From Chrysomallon squamiferum (taxonomy: Eukaryota > Mollusca > Gastropoda > Neomphalida > Peltospiridae), in the NCBI GenBank assembly GCA_012295275.1, contig CM022679.1, forward strand, positions 9,283,169 through 9,347,168: a stretch of DNA of 64,000 nt, given 5' to 3'. Each line of letters opens with the position of its first letter. The first letter of the stretch is position 1. A model generated the notes under the pieces. It made no database searches and had not been told where the DNA came from. It worked only from the letters and a program-made list of their open reading frames with translations. A program made the translations under genes and the position numbers. Positions 14,500 to 26,405 of this stretch are shown here, one piece after another.

Positions 14500-14563
14500 A
14501 GACACACCGAACCATCCAGCCTGACAGTATTCTCTGAATGATGCCGAAATCCACTTCACAGCT
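14500..14563 (-). other. LUC7L3: possible 3' UTR terminal exon start of LUC7L3
   Basis: On the minus strand a strong polypyrimidine tract and CAG acceptor (about 14564-14580) precede unremarkable non-coding sequence. It could pair with the donor 18 nt after the LUC7L3 stop codon, which would make a 3' UTR intron of about 4 kb. This is inference from splice-site quality alone. The exon's far end is not defined. Confidence 0.25.
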
Positions 14564-17500
14564 CTGAAAAAGAACAAAAAACAAAACGTCTATTTTAATT
14601 ACAATGCAAAGTCAAGAAAAATAAAGATATAAAGACAATACCCTCCCTGTTGTCGTCTATAATTTTTTTCTTTTTCTTTTTCTTTTTTTGCTTTATATAT
14701 TTGCTTTTCTATTTTTTTTTTCCTTTCTTGCTTCAAACAGAGAGAGAAATCCCACATTCCACAAACAACAACAACAACAACAACAACAACAAATAATAAT
14801 AATAATAATAATAAATAGAGATTTTCAAGAAGAAATACTGATACAAATACTGTTCACAAACTGTGAAGGAACCATTTTGGAAAAAATACTGAAAATATGA
14901 TTTCCAGAACTGAAAGCGTCTAACACGGTTGTCTGTGTGGTTTGTGAGATTTTTCCCTCGGTACAAAAATAACATATTTTATATCACACAGAGGATTGTT
15001 TTGCAAACTAGTATATTGCATAGATATCACCCACCTCTGAAAAAAAGTACACCTGTGAGATGAAACGTTGCTGTGGATTTCACAAATTGGTGTTCCAATT
15101 CCTCGACACCTCCTAGGCAAAGCACGGTTGTATGGCTGAATAACTCGTGGAATAGAAACTGGACAATTTAGTTTACAAACAGCCACCACACGTGTTAAAA
15201 GTATTTTTGACCACATATTACACACTAGCATTGGGGGATGGACGGGGTGGTGCAATACTTTGGGTATTTTTTTTTCTTTTTAAGTAACTGTTTGGAAGTT
15301 ATAGGAGCTATGCTATGCTATGCAAAATAACAAACCTCATGGGAGACAAAAGTTATTAAAAAAAAAAAAAAAAAAAAAATAAACAAAATATTAAATAAAA
15401 AAAATAAAAATAAAAAAAATAATAATAGGGGTATAGTTTGTCTTAAACAATCTTGAATATCAATTGTCTCTATTTTGTAAACTTAAATCTAAAGTTAGAA
15501 AATAAAACTATTCATGTTGGAGGGGAGAAATCGTTGCAACAAAGCAAGAAGGTAAACAGAATTTGCTTAGCTTTCACGTGGTTTCAAAAAACAAGTATAT
15601 GTATATATTAAAATCCCATAAATTAGTTTTATCTACGTATCAAACATTTTGGAATATCGAGTTCATTTTTTCAAATTTTATTTTATTTCTTTGTTTGTTT
15701 ATTTTTTGTTACTGTTGACATTTATTATTTATTTATTTTTGATTTTTGTGAATTAAACTATTTTATCATCCTAATGATTAAACTGATTAAATTACTTAGT
15801 ATGAATGTGCATTTCAAAAAGAATTTTTTCCCACCAGCTCCTAACCCTTGCTAAATTTTAAAATCATTTCAGATAGTTATTTTCTTAACAATTATTTTTA
15901 ATAATTTATTTCAAATCAGTTTTTAAAGCCAGTTTTACAAATATTTAAAAAATTATTTAAGCAGGTATTTTTTTGTATTGTTTTAAAAAGTATGATTTTA
16001 TTGCATAAAACAACTGATTAACACAGGTACCTGTTTTTGAAAGTAAACTATTTTTCTCATGGCATTTTTCTCAATTCTATGAACATAATTAGTACATTTG
16101 CGCTAAAATACATTTTAAAAGTGAAAATAACAATATTCAGGATTGTGTCAAAAAAACTGCATCAGGCATTATGCATTTTCAAAAAATAATATGCTGAAGC
16201 CAGAAAAAGTCCTTTTTTTTTAAAAATGCATTACTGATGTAAACACCTGACTTTTACAGGTAACTGATAAAATATAATCACTTTCTAACTCATTTTGGAC
16301 TGTTGAAGCAGTGTGAAAGGAAAATAAAAATTAAAGTACTGTTGTGAATTTGTTAAAATGTATTTCGTCCGTATGTTAAGAACTTAGATCATGATATCCT
16401 CCAACAAAAAATGTTTAAAGGTACAAATGTCTATGAATTTAAAGCTGATATCTGAAGGGCAATTTTACTGCAGTAATCAGTTTTCTGGACTACAATTTAT
16501 TATCCAGCAATTCTGGATTTTTCTGACACTGTATTGCTTTGCATAACTATTTATTGCAGTGAAAATTATTGGACACTGAAACAAAGTATTTGATAATAAC
16601 TCCCAATAAAATGACATGGATTATACATTTTTATGAAAATTTAAAAACAATTTTTTTTTTTTGTTTGTTTTTTAACTAAATAATAAAAACAAAATAAAAT
16701 AATAACTAAAAAAAACTAAAAAAAAAAAACCCAAGTCACCGTTTTTCCACTTTTCAGAAGTAATACAATACATAAATTCTGTCACCACAAGAAATACCTG
16801 TATAAATAAACTTTGAAATTCCACAAATATCAAATGATCATCGCTGGTGACTGTCGCATCCCTGGTAACATGATCAGCTTGTGTATGGTGACTGTTAAAC
16901 GGCAACAAAGTCTACTTCACTTCACCTTAACATCATCACACACACGTCATCAAACCAAAACATGGCTCAAACTTAGCATTAATTTGTTATGTGTATCATT
17001 AAACAAAAGAAAGAAAAACTTACAATGAAATTTGTTTTTTTTCTTTTTTACAAGAGATACATGAAAAAAGAAATGTGCCATTTACAAGAGTAATGTTTGT
17101 ACAATTAAAAAAAAAAACATTACTAGTAACAGAGATACCAGAATTCATAATGCTAAAAATCTCAATGATTTTGTAAAAGAAGAAATATCAGGAATCTTGG
17201 ATAAACAAGCTGTAATTAAAATTATTAAATAAGCTTATGAGTCAACTCAGTTTTTATCAAAAGCCTTTTTACATTTGACACCTGTATTTTTAAGTGAAAA
17301 TCAGAGACTTTATATAAAGAAAGACTTAGATTGATCAACTGTACAGTGAGGGTTAAAAGTCCTTCCAAAACTTTTACTTGGTCTGCATATAACTTTCTTT
17401 TCCTTTTGTTCTAACCAAAAAAAACAGTTACTGGAGTGTACTGAAAACAAATACTAGTAATATTCTCTGAATGAGGTTTTTAATGCACAAAAACCAAAAT

Positions 17501-18359
17501 GATCTTCAGGATATTTTAACAAATAAAATGGTTATATGTGAATCCAGAATGAAGTGACGTTACACATCAATGTGTTTGTTGTCAGTCTAAATCGACCCCT
17601 CTTTATAGGATTTTCACTCATTTCCTGTCATGTTCTTTGTTCATGTATTTCTCAAATTAATGTTAAAAATTCTTGTCAGTACAGATTATACTTCTATCAT
17701 TCTTTTCCTGGCATCTAGAACATGCTGTGCAGCTATGATGCATTAGTGTTTTATAGACTAATTTAGTCTATAAAATAATTATCTAAATGAATCTGCACAC
17801 GATGCTTTTTCACATATTACTAATTTTAATACCATCTGTTAAATAAATAATGTATTCAGAATCCCATTTTCTTTGACTAAAGACATTTGATTATTTGTTC
17901 ATTTTAAACACATAATTTGAAATTTATGCAGTCACTTAGAGCTTTACTGTTGTTAAAAAAAGATTTAGGAAACTAAGAAAATAAAAGTGAATATTTGAAT
18001 ACATTAAAGAACATCAAATTCAAGGACCTTTGGACTAAGACACAGGAATATTTGTAATTATTTTTCTTATGACAAATTGATTTCTGTCCAAAAATAAACA
18101 ATATGTAATATTTTAATAGTTTCTGCTTTCTTTTTGACAAATCGTTAATTAGAAATTATTTTATACAGACTTAAAGTGGTGTTCATATTCAAATCATTGT
18201 TAAAAGCACTGATGTCCTTGCAGAAATTTAAAAAAACAATTAAATAATAAAAAAAAACATTTGCAGTCTAATAGCTGCACTGCATGTTTAAAATTAAAAA
18301 AAAATGTTAGAAAAGCTTTCAAATTTTTAAAAGCTGATGTTAATCTAGAAGAAAGATGG

Positions 18360-18391
<32 letters not shown>

Positions 18392-18604
18392 GAAAAAAAA
18401 AAAGATTGTAGATCAACAAAATATTAATATAAATGATTTAAACAAAATGAGAACATAATACATAAAAAAGGAACTTCTAACCTGACCTACAAAATATATT
18501 TCCAATCATTTTTTTTTTTTTTTTCCCTTTCAGAGAATGGCACTCACCTGAGAAACTGAAAAGGAAATGTTGTGCACATGAGGAAAGAAATCATCTATAA
18601 AGAA
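14564..18604. other. probable 3' UTR intron or downstream region of LUC7L3
   Basis: No coding gene is supported. There is (CAA)n(TAA)n at about 14763-14815, and long A runs at about 15358-15380 and 18358-18390. A short cysteine-containing open frame on the minus strand (14920-15255) has no recognised relatives. Confidence 0.4.
18541..18566 (-). promoter_or_regulatory. recursive-splice-like site or 8-nt microexon in the 3' UTR intron
   Basis: On the minus strand a pyrimidine-rich tract reads TTTTCAG, then TTTCTCAG, then GTGAGTG. A strong acceptor is joined directly to a strong donor at 18547/18548, the layout of a zero-length recursive splice site. An upstream CAG could alternatively define an 8-nt microexon. 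It lies 65 nt below the donor at 18612. Confidence 0.3.
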
Positions 18605-18605
18605 C

Positions 18606-18618
18606 ACTTACCTTTATT
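18606..18618 (-). promoter_or_regulatory. LUC7L3: poly(A) signal overlapping a consensus 5' splice site
   Basis: Read on the minus strand, 13 nt after the LUC7L3 TGA (18631-18633), the sequence is AATAAAG|GTAAGT. An AATAAA hexamer (18613-18618) abuts a perfect U1-type donor whose exon ends at 18612. The stop-to-junction distance is only 18 nt, so splicing here should not trigger nonsense-mediated decay. The arrangement suggests competition between early polyadenylation and splicing of a 3' UTR intron. Confidence 0.6.
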
Positions 18619-18630
18619 AGAAATGGTACC

Positions 18631-21600
18631 TCAATGATCTGGAGAAATATTCTCACTCTGCGATGCACCGTTATCAAGCTGCCGAGTGGTAATGTCTTGT
18701 GAATAGTTTTCATCTTCAGTTTTGTCGCTTTCCATCTCATTCGACTGGTATTGCTTTGTTGGGGAATGGCTACTTCTGTCACATGACAGTCTTGTTTCGT
18801 CTTCAGATTTGCTCCGTTTCTCTCTAGATATGCTTCTTTTCTCCCTGGATTCCCGAGAATGGCTTCGTCTGTAGATTTTGTCGTCATTCAGCCTCGCTGT
18901 TAATTACAGAAAAAACTTAATTACATTTCAGTCAGTTTTTCAATTTTTTATTAATATTTCCCCCCTCCAAAAAAAAAAACAACAACAGAAACACGACAGT
19001 ATTTATTGAAAAAAATAAATAAATAAAATAAAATTAAAATAATAAAGTAAACACTTTTACACTCAGATTTCATTTCATTTGTGTAACAGTAAAGAAGTTT
19101 CTTTATCTTTCAAATCCTTGAACATTTTGAATCTTTAACTTGTTTATTATTTAGCAACCAATGCCTTAATTTTTTCAATGTTGTAAGCATGTGCTAAACA
19201 GTCGCATATTTGTTGCAGTTACACAAAAAATTTAATTTTTTGCTGGCAGACATTTTGAATCCTCTAAAAACCTGACAGAGAACATAACGATACTAATATA
19301 ACAACTAAAAAAACAAAAAACAAAAACAAAAAGAAAATATCTCTATAATCAAACTAAATATAGAACCATCTCTTTTGAAAAAAACAAAAAAAAATTAAAA
19401 ATAGCAATTGAAGTTTAACAGCCATTAAAATCAATTCAAATAATGGTTATTTTCTGCAGCTGCTGTTCATTAATAATGTCTAGTATGACTAATTTATTTC
19501 CCTGTGACAAGACATCAGTCAGACAGTTATATTTTAACAGCTTCATTGTAATGGGATCATGGATACCTCCATCTGTCGATGCTGTGTTATTGTTTTACCT
19601 TTGTCCCTACTGCTATGATCTCTACTCGTCGATCTCAGTCTGTCTCTGCTTCGTGACCTCCTTTTCACGTCTCGATCCTGACTTCTGGTTCTCTGTTTCA
19701 TTTCTCGGTCTCGGCTCCTCCTGCTGCTCGAATGTCTCCTTGATCGGCTCCTTGAGCGAGAGCGGGCAGATCGACTGGATCTGTGTCGATCCTTACTTCT
19801 TGAGTGTTTTCTGTGTCTGCTCCTGCTTCTTGTGTGTCTCCGTCTGTAATGTAATCAAAATAAATGATTTTTACACAAATACTCACACCAGTATTAATTA
19901 AAACAACATTTACAGTGAAAAGATAAATTTAATGATGGAATAGTGTGAATCTGTTTTGATAGACAAAATAAATATTTCAAGATTTTTATTAACCTGGTTA
20001 AAATACGTAATCAGCAGACTTCATGGCTGCAAGAAAATTAATCTTCAGTTACAAAGAGTTCTGATAATTTCATTAATGAACTAACCTCTCTCTGCTACGA
20101 TCTCGTCTATCCCGACTACGTGACCTTCGACCTCTACTTCTTGATCGACTACGTCTTTTCTTCTCTCGTTCTTTTCTTCTTTCTTCCCTTTCCTTATCCT
20201 CTTTCTCCTTTTCTTTTCTTCGTCTTTCCTCTCTCTCTCTTTCACGTTCTTTTTCTCTGTTCTCTCGTTCTTTTGCTAATCTTAATTCTTTAGCTTCTCT
20301 TTCTTCAGCATCTTCTCTCAGTTTTTTCTGCAACACAGATCACAAATGATAAATATGCTAATATATACAAACAGAATTTAACAAATGCCATTAAAAACAC
20401 ACAGTAAATTTCTAGAAAACTGACACAAGACAAAATCAACCCAAAAACTTAAGAAATAAATTTCGTCCTTAATACCAAAAATGTTAACAAAAATGTGCCA
20501 TAAATAGAAAATCAAATCTAGACACCAAGAATAAATGAATGAAAAAAAAAATTACAGGGATCATTTAAATCAATCATTCTAACATTGCTAATAAAACCCA
20601 TTCTAAAATGATGAGAACAAAGGAGCGGACAGATTAGGTTTAAACACCATACGGTTTTTGGCCTGTGGACCCTACCTGCTTTTCATCAACATATGCTCTA
20701 ATACGGGCATATCCTGTGTGCTGTCTACCGTACAAGTGCTCATCAATGCGCTGTTGGGCATCTCCGACAACCAGAAATGCACTACATACACTGCACACTT
20801 CCAGTGTCTTTTCGGGATCAGCCCACTGAGGCCCGGTGGGGTTCTACAACATGAAAGGACAAAGTATTACGACCTCATTCAAGGACACTCACCTTATATT
20901 TCTCAACAGTTGCCCGCACGGTGGCATATCCCGCATGCTGTTTGCCTAGAATGTGCTCGTCTTGCCTCTGAGGCATATCTCCAACGATCAAGAAAGCACC
21001 GCAAACTTCACACACTGACATTTGTTTTAGTGGTGGTAGCTCGGGCATTGGTTGCTGTCAAGTAAAAAAGACAGATCCAGTAATTAATCTACAGAGCAAG
21101 CTGTGGGTCTGCGAACCAAGAAATAAAAATTATTATTACCAGTTAACCTTTGCCCGCAATTGTTTTTTTTTTTTAATTGTTTTTTTTGTTGTTTTTTTTT
21201 AACCTTTAGGTATTTTTACTATTAGTTTTTTTTTTTTACCAGTTATCTTGAAAAATTCATTTAAATTTGTGCCTTTGCAACTGTAACTTTCCAAACACGA
21301 CAGATGTAAAGACAATTACTGAATATGGTCATAGTTTTATTTTTCACAATTTACCAACTACCAGGACACCATTCTACACCATTTTTTTTTTTTGCTTTAA
21401 AAAATTAGTGTTAATAAGATAAAATAGTAACAATAACAATAACAATAACAGTAATAAAATATAACTAAAAAGCTAATCCAAACTGGTGAAATGACCCAAT
21501 TCAGTATTACGTAGATTAATTACTGTGATCTCTCTTTTTTTTTCTCTTGGAAATCAGCATGTCTTCTGTATCTACTATATCAACTCAAATAACAACACCA

Positions 21601-24600
21601 CAAAATAAAACACATTAAATAAAACCATGGAATCCACTATCTATATTAAAAACATATTTTCTTTAAAATTATAAACAAGTACAATATTTTAATTTGTTCA
21701 TAAAAATAATTTTTCTTCACTATGCAAAAGATCAAAAATAAATTACTATTCAAGTTTAACAAAAAATGTAACAGAATAACTTTATATTTAGTATTTGCAT
21801 TTTGAAAAGGCTGTAACAAGGAAACATACAAATCTTGACAACCAACCAATTCATGTAAATTTTCTAATTAATATATTTTCCAGTGACGTGCATTGTCGTA
21901 TTTGTTACCAATTACAGGGAATAAATGGCAAGATGGCTAATGATTGGTCTTTCTCCATAACAAATAAAACATTGGATTTATATTTCAAAAATACGATATT
22001 CAAAGAATAAAAACACAAAGTAACTAAACTTTAAAACCATTAAACACACCAATGACACGACATATTTATGACATATGTGCAGAATACAGCAAGTTACCAA
22101 TTATAATTATTTTACTTAACTTCAACATTCTTTAAACAGGCATCATGTACAGACAACTGTTCATGAAAATTATTACAGAAAATCTTGAACCTCTTTTAAA
22201 AATATTCTAACTTTAAAAAAATATATATATATATTTATTCAGTCATTTTTTAATTGGTGTATTTAATACGACTGATAAAGCAACCATTAATCTTTTGTTA
22301 AAAACAGTGCTTATCCAATACATAAATATTTTATTTCAAACTGCCCACCATTTCCAGCTGACGTCTTTCTTCTCGTAACTGGTCGCACAACTTCATGACT
22401 CCCTGGGCTTCCTCGACTTTACCTTCACAGCCCAGCTGTTCTGCCTAATAATAATAACATCAAAATTATATATATATATATATATATATAAATACACATA
22501 TACACACACACATTTTACTCGTTTTCCAAATAACAATTTTAATAATGGTACTTATTTATACATATAAAAAAATATATATTCTTTGATTGTATTATTATTA
22601 GTGTTTCAAATTAAAAGATTATACATAAATTTAATGGTACTTATTTATATTTAAAAAAAAAAAAAAATTATATTCTTTGATTGTGTTATTATTAGTGTTT
22701 CAAATTAAAAGATTATACATAAATTTAAATAGATTCTAAAGTAACTTAGTTGAGAACCTGAGTGTTCTTTAGCTATTAATATCCGCTGTGTGATAAGTGA
22801 ATAAAAATAGATCTGAAAACATAATACAAAAACACAGACTATCTTTACATGAAATAAAAATAAAAATAATAATGAAATTGTTATTACCTGATTTACAAGT
22901 TCATTTATTTTTTCTGTTAACATTTCAGCTTTGTCCTCTTTAGCACTGGGGAAATTTCCATTCAGCTGAAACAAAATAAAATAACACTTCTTTTTCATTC
23001 TGACCTAAATAATTTCTCAATACAATCATATTCTTCAAAACAGATTACATTTTTTATTAATAATCTGTTTTGTTTATGTATTAAGAATATATTTATTTAA
23101 TAAAAATGGAATACAGCATTCTGATTCCACTTGTACAATATCTCATTGTATGAAATATTTTCTGCTTCTATTTACATACAATAATCTCTGAACAAGCAAT
23201 TGAATGTTTTCTTTTAAAGAGAGAAAGTGTATATTTAATTTATCCACAACTTTACAAATAGCAGAAATTTAGATTGGCAGTTGTTGTTTTTTTAAGCTAC
23301 GAGTGATTCAGATAAACATAGTTTGAATTAATTATTTGCACTAATATAGCTGTGAGATTAAGTGCATTTGGTGTCTCAACTTTAAAGGAAATCTGCCTTA
23401 TCAAAACAAAATTTAAAATTAAAATTTTAAACCAGTTAATGTAAGTATAATGAATATAGCTGTTACTTACAGTTCCTTGCATGGCATTTAAAGCCAAACG
23501 TTGATGTCCTCTTCGGATTCTCTTTTCCACATCAGCAATAAGGCTTTGCAAAAATCGCATAAACTCTTCTTCATAACCACACTTTTGATAACGAGAACTC
23601 TGTTCATATCTACAAAAGAAAATATAACAAAAAACTGAATTCATGCATCAAAATAATAATGATAATAATGAATGTACTCCATGGAACTGCCCCATTCATT
23701 TATGAACAGTCTGGTAAATCCAGTGGCTGCTGGGCTATGCTAAATTAAATTAGGTTTATATGAATATAATGGTGGTACTCAAGTTGATTCCAATTTCCTA
23801 ATTAGGTAGATTAATATATATATGATGAAAAAGTAAATGAACAATTCTCTATTAATTTGAATGTTACTTACTCTTTTCTAAGTATTTCATCATGTACCTT
23901 TGGACACTGACCTGCAAATCAGTAAATAAGAACACAAATTAAAATTGAAATTCAATACAATATGATATTAGTTGTTTTATATAAGAAAAGAAATTTAAAT
24001 TTCCAGTACACATAAAATAAAAATCTGTTCTGCATCGTTACCTTTATAAAAGTTAAAGTTTTCTTTACACAGATTTTTTTATTATTCATTTACATTTTTT
24101 TTCTTCTTTTTAATGTTATTTCAGGCACTGCTCAACAGCACCTTCAGTATTCTTAATCTTTTATAGTAAATACTTATATATTACACAATTGAATATCCTA
24201 TCAGGGCAATGTGCAGTAGAAAAAAAAAAACAAGGTAGAAAACTGCATATTTCAGAACGTTTTGACTAAATGAGAGAATAAGACATCAACAAGCCATTAT
24301 CATAAACATAAAATTAAACATCTGCATGTATGCATCAGCATTCTGTTTAGAACTAATAAAAATCTAAATATTTAATCAAACACATACACAAGTGGTAAAA
24401 TTATATAACAAATGTTTATGATTACTTGCATTCTGCTAGCAGTACCTGGAGAACTGGACCCAACTTTTGTAGGTTTGTAAACTGTAATCACTACTGTACA
24501 TGTAATTTATGTAGTCATTTATCATGTCCATCTCAAATTAGTTTAATTTGTGTACCAGTTTACTTTAATCACAACAGTAAAATAATAAATGCATTCATAC

Positions 24601-26405
24601 TGTTGGTCACATGATATTCTTTCATGTCACCAGCTAGTGAGGACATCCATCTCTGTAGTATTTCGTTGTCGATATGAAGTGTTTATCAATTAACTAAATG
24701 TCTTAAGGATGAGATTTGTGTTTACTGTCATTAACAATTCCATGAGGTTCGACTGACACAAATAAGGCATATTAATGATCATTATACCAGCTTCCTTGTG
24801 TCATAAGTGATGTAACAGGAAAAGGACACAGAATTATTTTTAATGTAATTAAATATTTTTGGTTTGACATCCATCACCAGATCCATTTTGTTTTTTTATG
24901 CTGGGGTGTTGCTAAACATTCATTCATTTACTTTCTGTAAATATCTGAAGTTATGTGCAGATTATAAAATGGTTTGCATTATATATATATGAACCAGTTC
25001 TGTAAAAAAATAAAAAAATAAAAAAATAAAAAATACAATGCTGTGTATTATACACTGGTTCTTGTTGCAATCAGCAAAATACAGTATTCATCACATTTTA
25101 AATATATCTTTCTAGAAAGAGTTCTGAATGTGTATTAAAGTGTGTGTTTGTGTCAACAGAAATATACATGTATTTACTTACCAAGATCAGCACGTGTGTT
25201 AACAAATAGTTCATGTGGACAGAAACCACACAGGAAATATTTACATATCTGGAAAAGAATCAAATTGCTTTTAGTATCTAGGGACAATAGTTATGTATCT
25301 AACCTGAATAAATCCAATATACCTTACAGAGATAAAAATGGGAAGAAACTCAAATCATAACAGATGATTTTTAAGAAGTTATTTCTAATACATTTTATTA
25401 GTTTACTTGAAATAAAAATGGTTTTAAGAACATTAAATCAATAAATGTCATATGAAAATCAGGAGTCAAGTTTTATATAACTAACTCATCTACAGCCTAC
25501 ATCTTTTGGTGTTAAATTAATCATGTACACTTTGTAGTCATAAGGATAAATATATTAGTTGTTATAAAATCAATTTAAATTTCAGTGTAATCTGCCTCTA
25601 GAGTGAATAATTTTGATGGGTTTTATCCATATTATAGAATAAGGTACATTTAATTTTTTTAAATGATATTCATTTTCCCCGTCTAGATAACATATATATA
25701 TATATATATATATATTTAAGGTAGTTAAATGACACAGGGGTGGCCATTTAAAAAATAAAATCAACAAAGAGCCCTTAATGATATATATATATATATATAT
25801 ATATAAATATATGTTATATGTATTCATTTCCAGACCCATTTTAAACCATTCTAGACTACTGATTTATGATGGTATTAGTTTCAGTGTTGATATTTTGGAT
25901 ACGGTCAAGTTTGGTTTTATAATTCGTAGGACTAAATTTATGTTAGGATTATCATTGAATGTAAATAATTGTAATCAGTAATGGTTAATGATTATATTGA
26001 ATTATTTTTACAATTTCTATTGTTTGTAGATTCTATATTTTACGAATTCAGATACCGAAAAGGTTGAAAATCTTTCAAAATACAATACAATGGAAGTATA
26101 AAATGCAATTCAAGTTGCTGAAAACTTGTAAAGATAAAGATTAAATGCTAATATTTGCAATTAGTTGAATTACGAAAACGGAAGGACGCACGGTTTCGTT
26201 TCTAACTCTAACTAAGCATGCACAAACGAACAAAATATACTCCTAACAATATCGCAACTTGTTTTCATTAGTGGATATCAGATATGTTTTTGATCATTTC
26301 TACCTCTGGATCATCCCAATGTACTTCACTCTTCTGGTCTGTTGGGGCAAGATTTCTACCCCTTCCCATTAATTCATCTAATAACGCCGCCGCACTAGCC
26401 GCCAT
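18631..26405 (-). CDS. LUC7L3: LUC7-like protein 3 (U1 snRNP-associated SR-rich splicing factor)
   Basis: LUC7 proteins bind the U1 snRNP and tune 5' splice-site choice in the nucleus. Coding exons, in order of transcription: 26405-26304, 25248-25182, 23911-23872, 23609-23471, 22965-22888, 22444-22349, then either 21054-20893 or 20843-20676, then 20327-20086, 19843-19599, 18896-18631. All junctions keep phase and give about 478-480 residues (human about 430). The N-terminus MAASAAALLDELMGRGRN matches the family. Next come the first CCCH-type finger (CKYFLCGFCP), a helix with RFLQSLIADVEKRIRRGH and KVEEAQGVMK, the second finger (encoded twice, see separate entries), a Glu/Arg/Lys-rich coiled stretch, an Arg-Ser domain over two exons and a Ser-rich tail ending at TGA 18631-18633. 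The exon at 22444-22349 has a weak donor (ATG|GTGGGC). The start codon lies in an AAAATGGCGGC YY1-type motif. Divergent partner: GSPT1. Confidence 0.93.
20676..20843 (-). CDS. LUC7L3: LUC7L3 second zinc-finger exon, version B (tandem duplicate)
   Basis: This is a 168-nt, 56-codon exon, also phase 0 at both ends, with a TTGTAG acceptor and a GTAGGG donor. It encodes 15 linker residues, then VCSVCSAFLVVGDAQQR and on to DEKQ. Over the 41-residue finger I count 24 identities with version A (59 percent). All zinc ligands are kept, the linker is unrelated, and there are no stops or frameshifts. It joins in frame to the same downstream exon. The 49-nt intron between versions A and B is very short for efficient splicing, so the two are probably alternatives. 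Confidence 0.85.
20893..21054 (-). CDS. LUC7L3: LUC7L3 second zinc-finger exon, version A
   Basis: This is a 162-nt, 54-codon exon with phase 0 at both ends, a GACAG acceptor and a GTGAGT donor. It encodes 13 linker residues, then the second finger beginning VCEVCGAFLIVGD and ending in QHAGYATVRATVEKYK. The CxxC and the H-x5-H pair are intact. Its VCEVCGAFLIVGD start is the same as the human version, so it looks like the canonical copy. It joins in frame to KKLREDAEER in the next exon. Confidence 0.9.
22543..22730. repeat. tandem duplication, about 95 bp, in a LUC7L3 intron
   Basis: Two adjacent copies both contain TGGTACTTATTTATA, an A-rich spacer, TATTCTTTGATTGT, TTATTATTAGTGTTTCAAAT and AAAAGATTATACATAAATTT. 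They differ by few substitutions and by the length of the A run. Non-coding. Confidence 0.85.

Larger units (their letters stand above)
9041..14500. other. non-coding intergenic stretch with simple repeats
   Basis: No coding exon is supportable. The sequence holds an (AAT)n array at 9376-9433, another at about 11680-11712, (TA)n runs near 11480 and 13110, and many A/T homopolymers. The one notable island is a CRE/TATA/ATGGCGG cluster near 10.6 kb, listed separately. The right part may be 3' UTR of LUC7L3, which is transcribed leftwards. Confidence 0.5.

Noticed and set aside
19443-19901. 152-codon plus-strand open frame opposite the LUC7L3 Arg-Ser exon
   Set aside because: Antisense shadow of an RS-repeat exon; the minus-strand frame has matching splice phases and family composition.
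20658-21065. 135-codon plus-strand open frame across both zinc-finger exons
   Set aside because: Antisense of two real minus-strand exons and the 49-nt intron between them.
24740-24765. GGTTCGACT as a tRNA T-arm
   Set aside because: No acceptor stem, anticodon arm or D arm could be folded around it.
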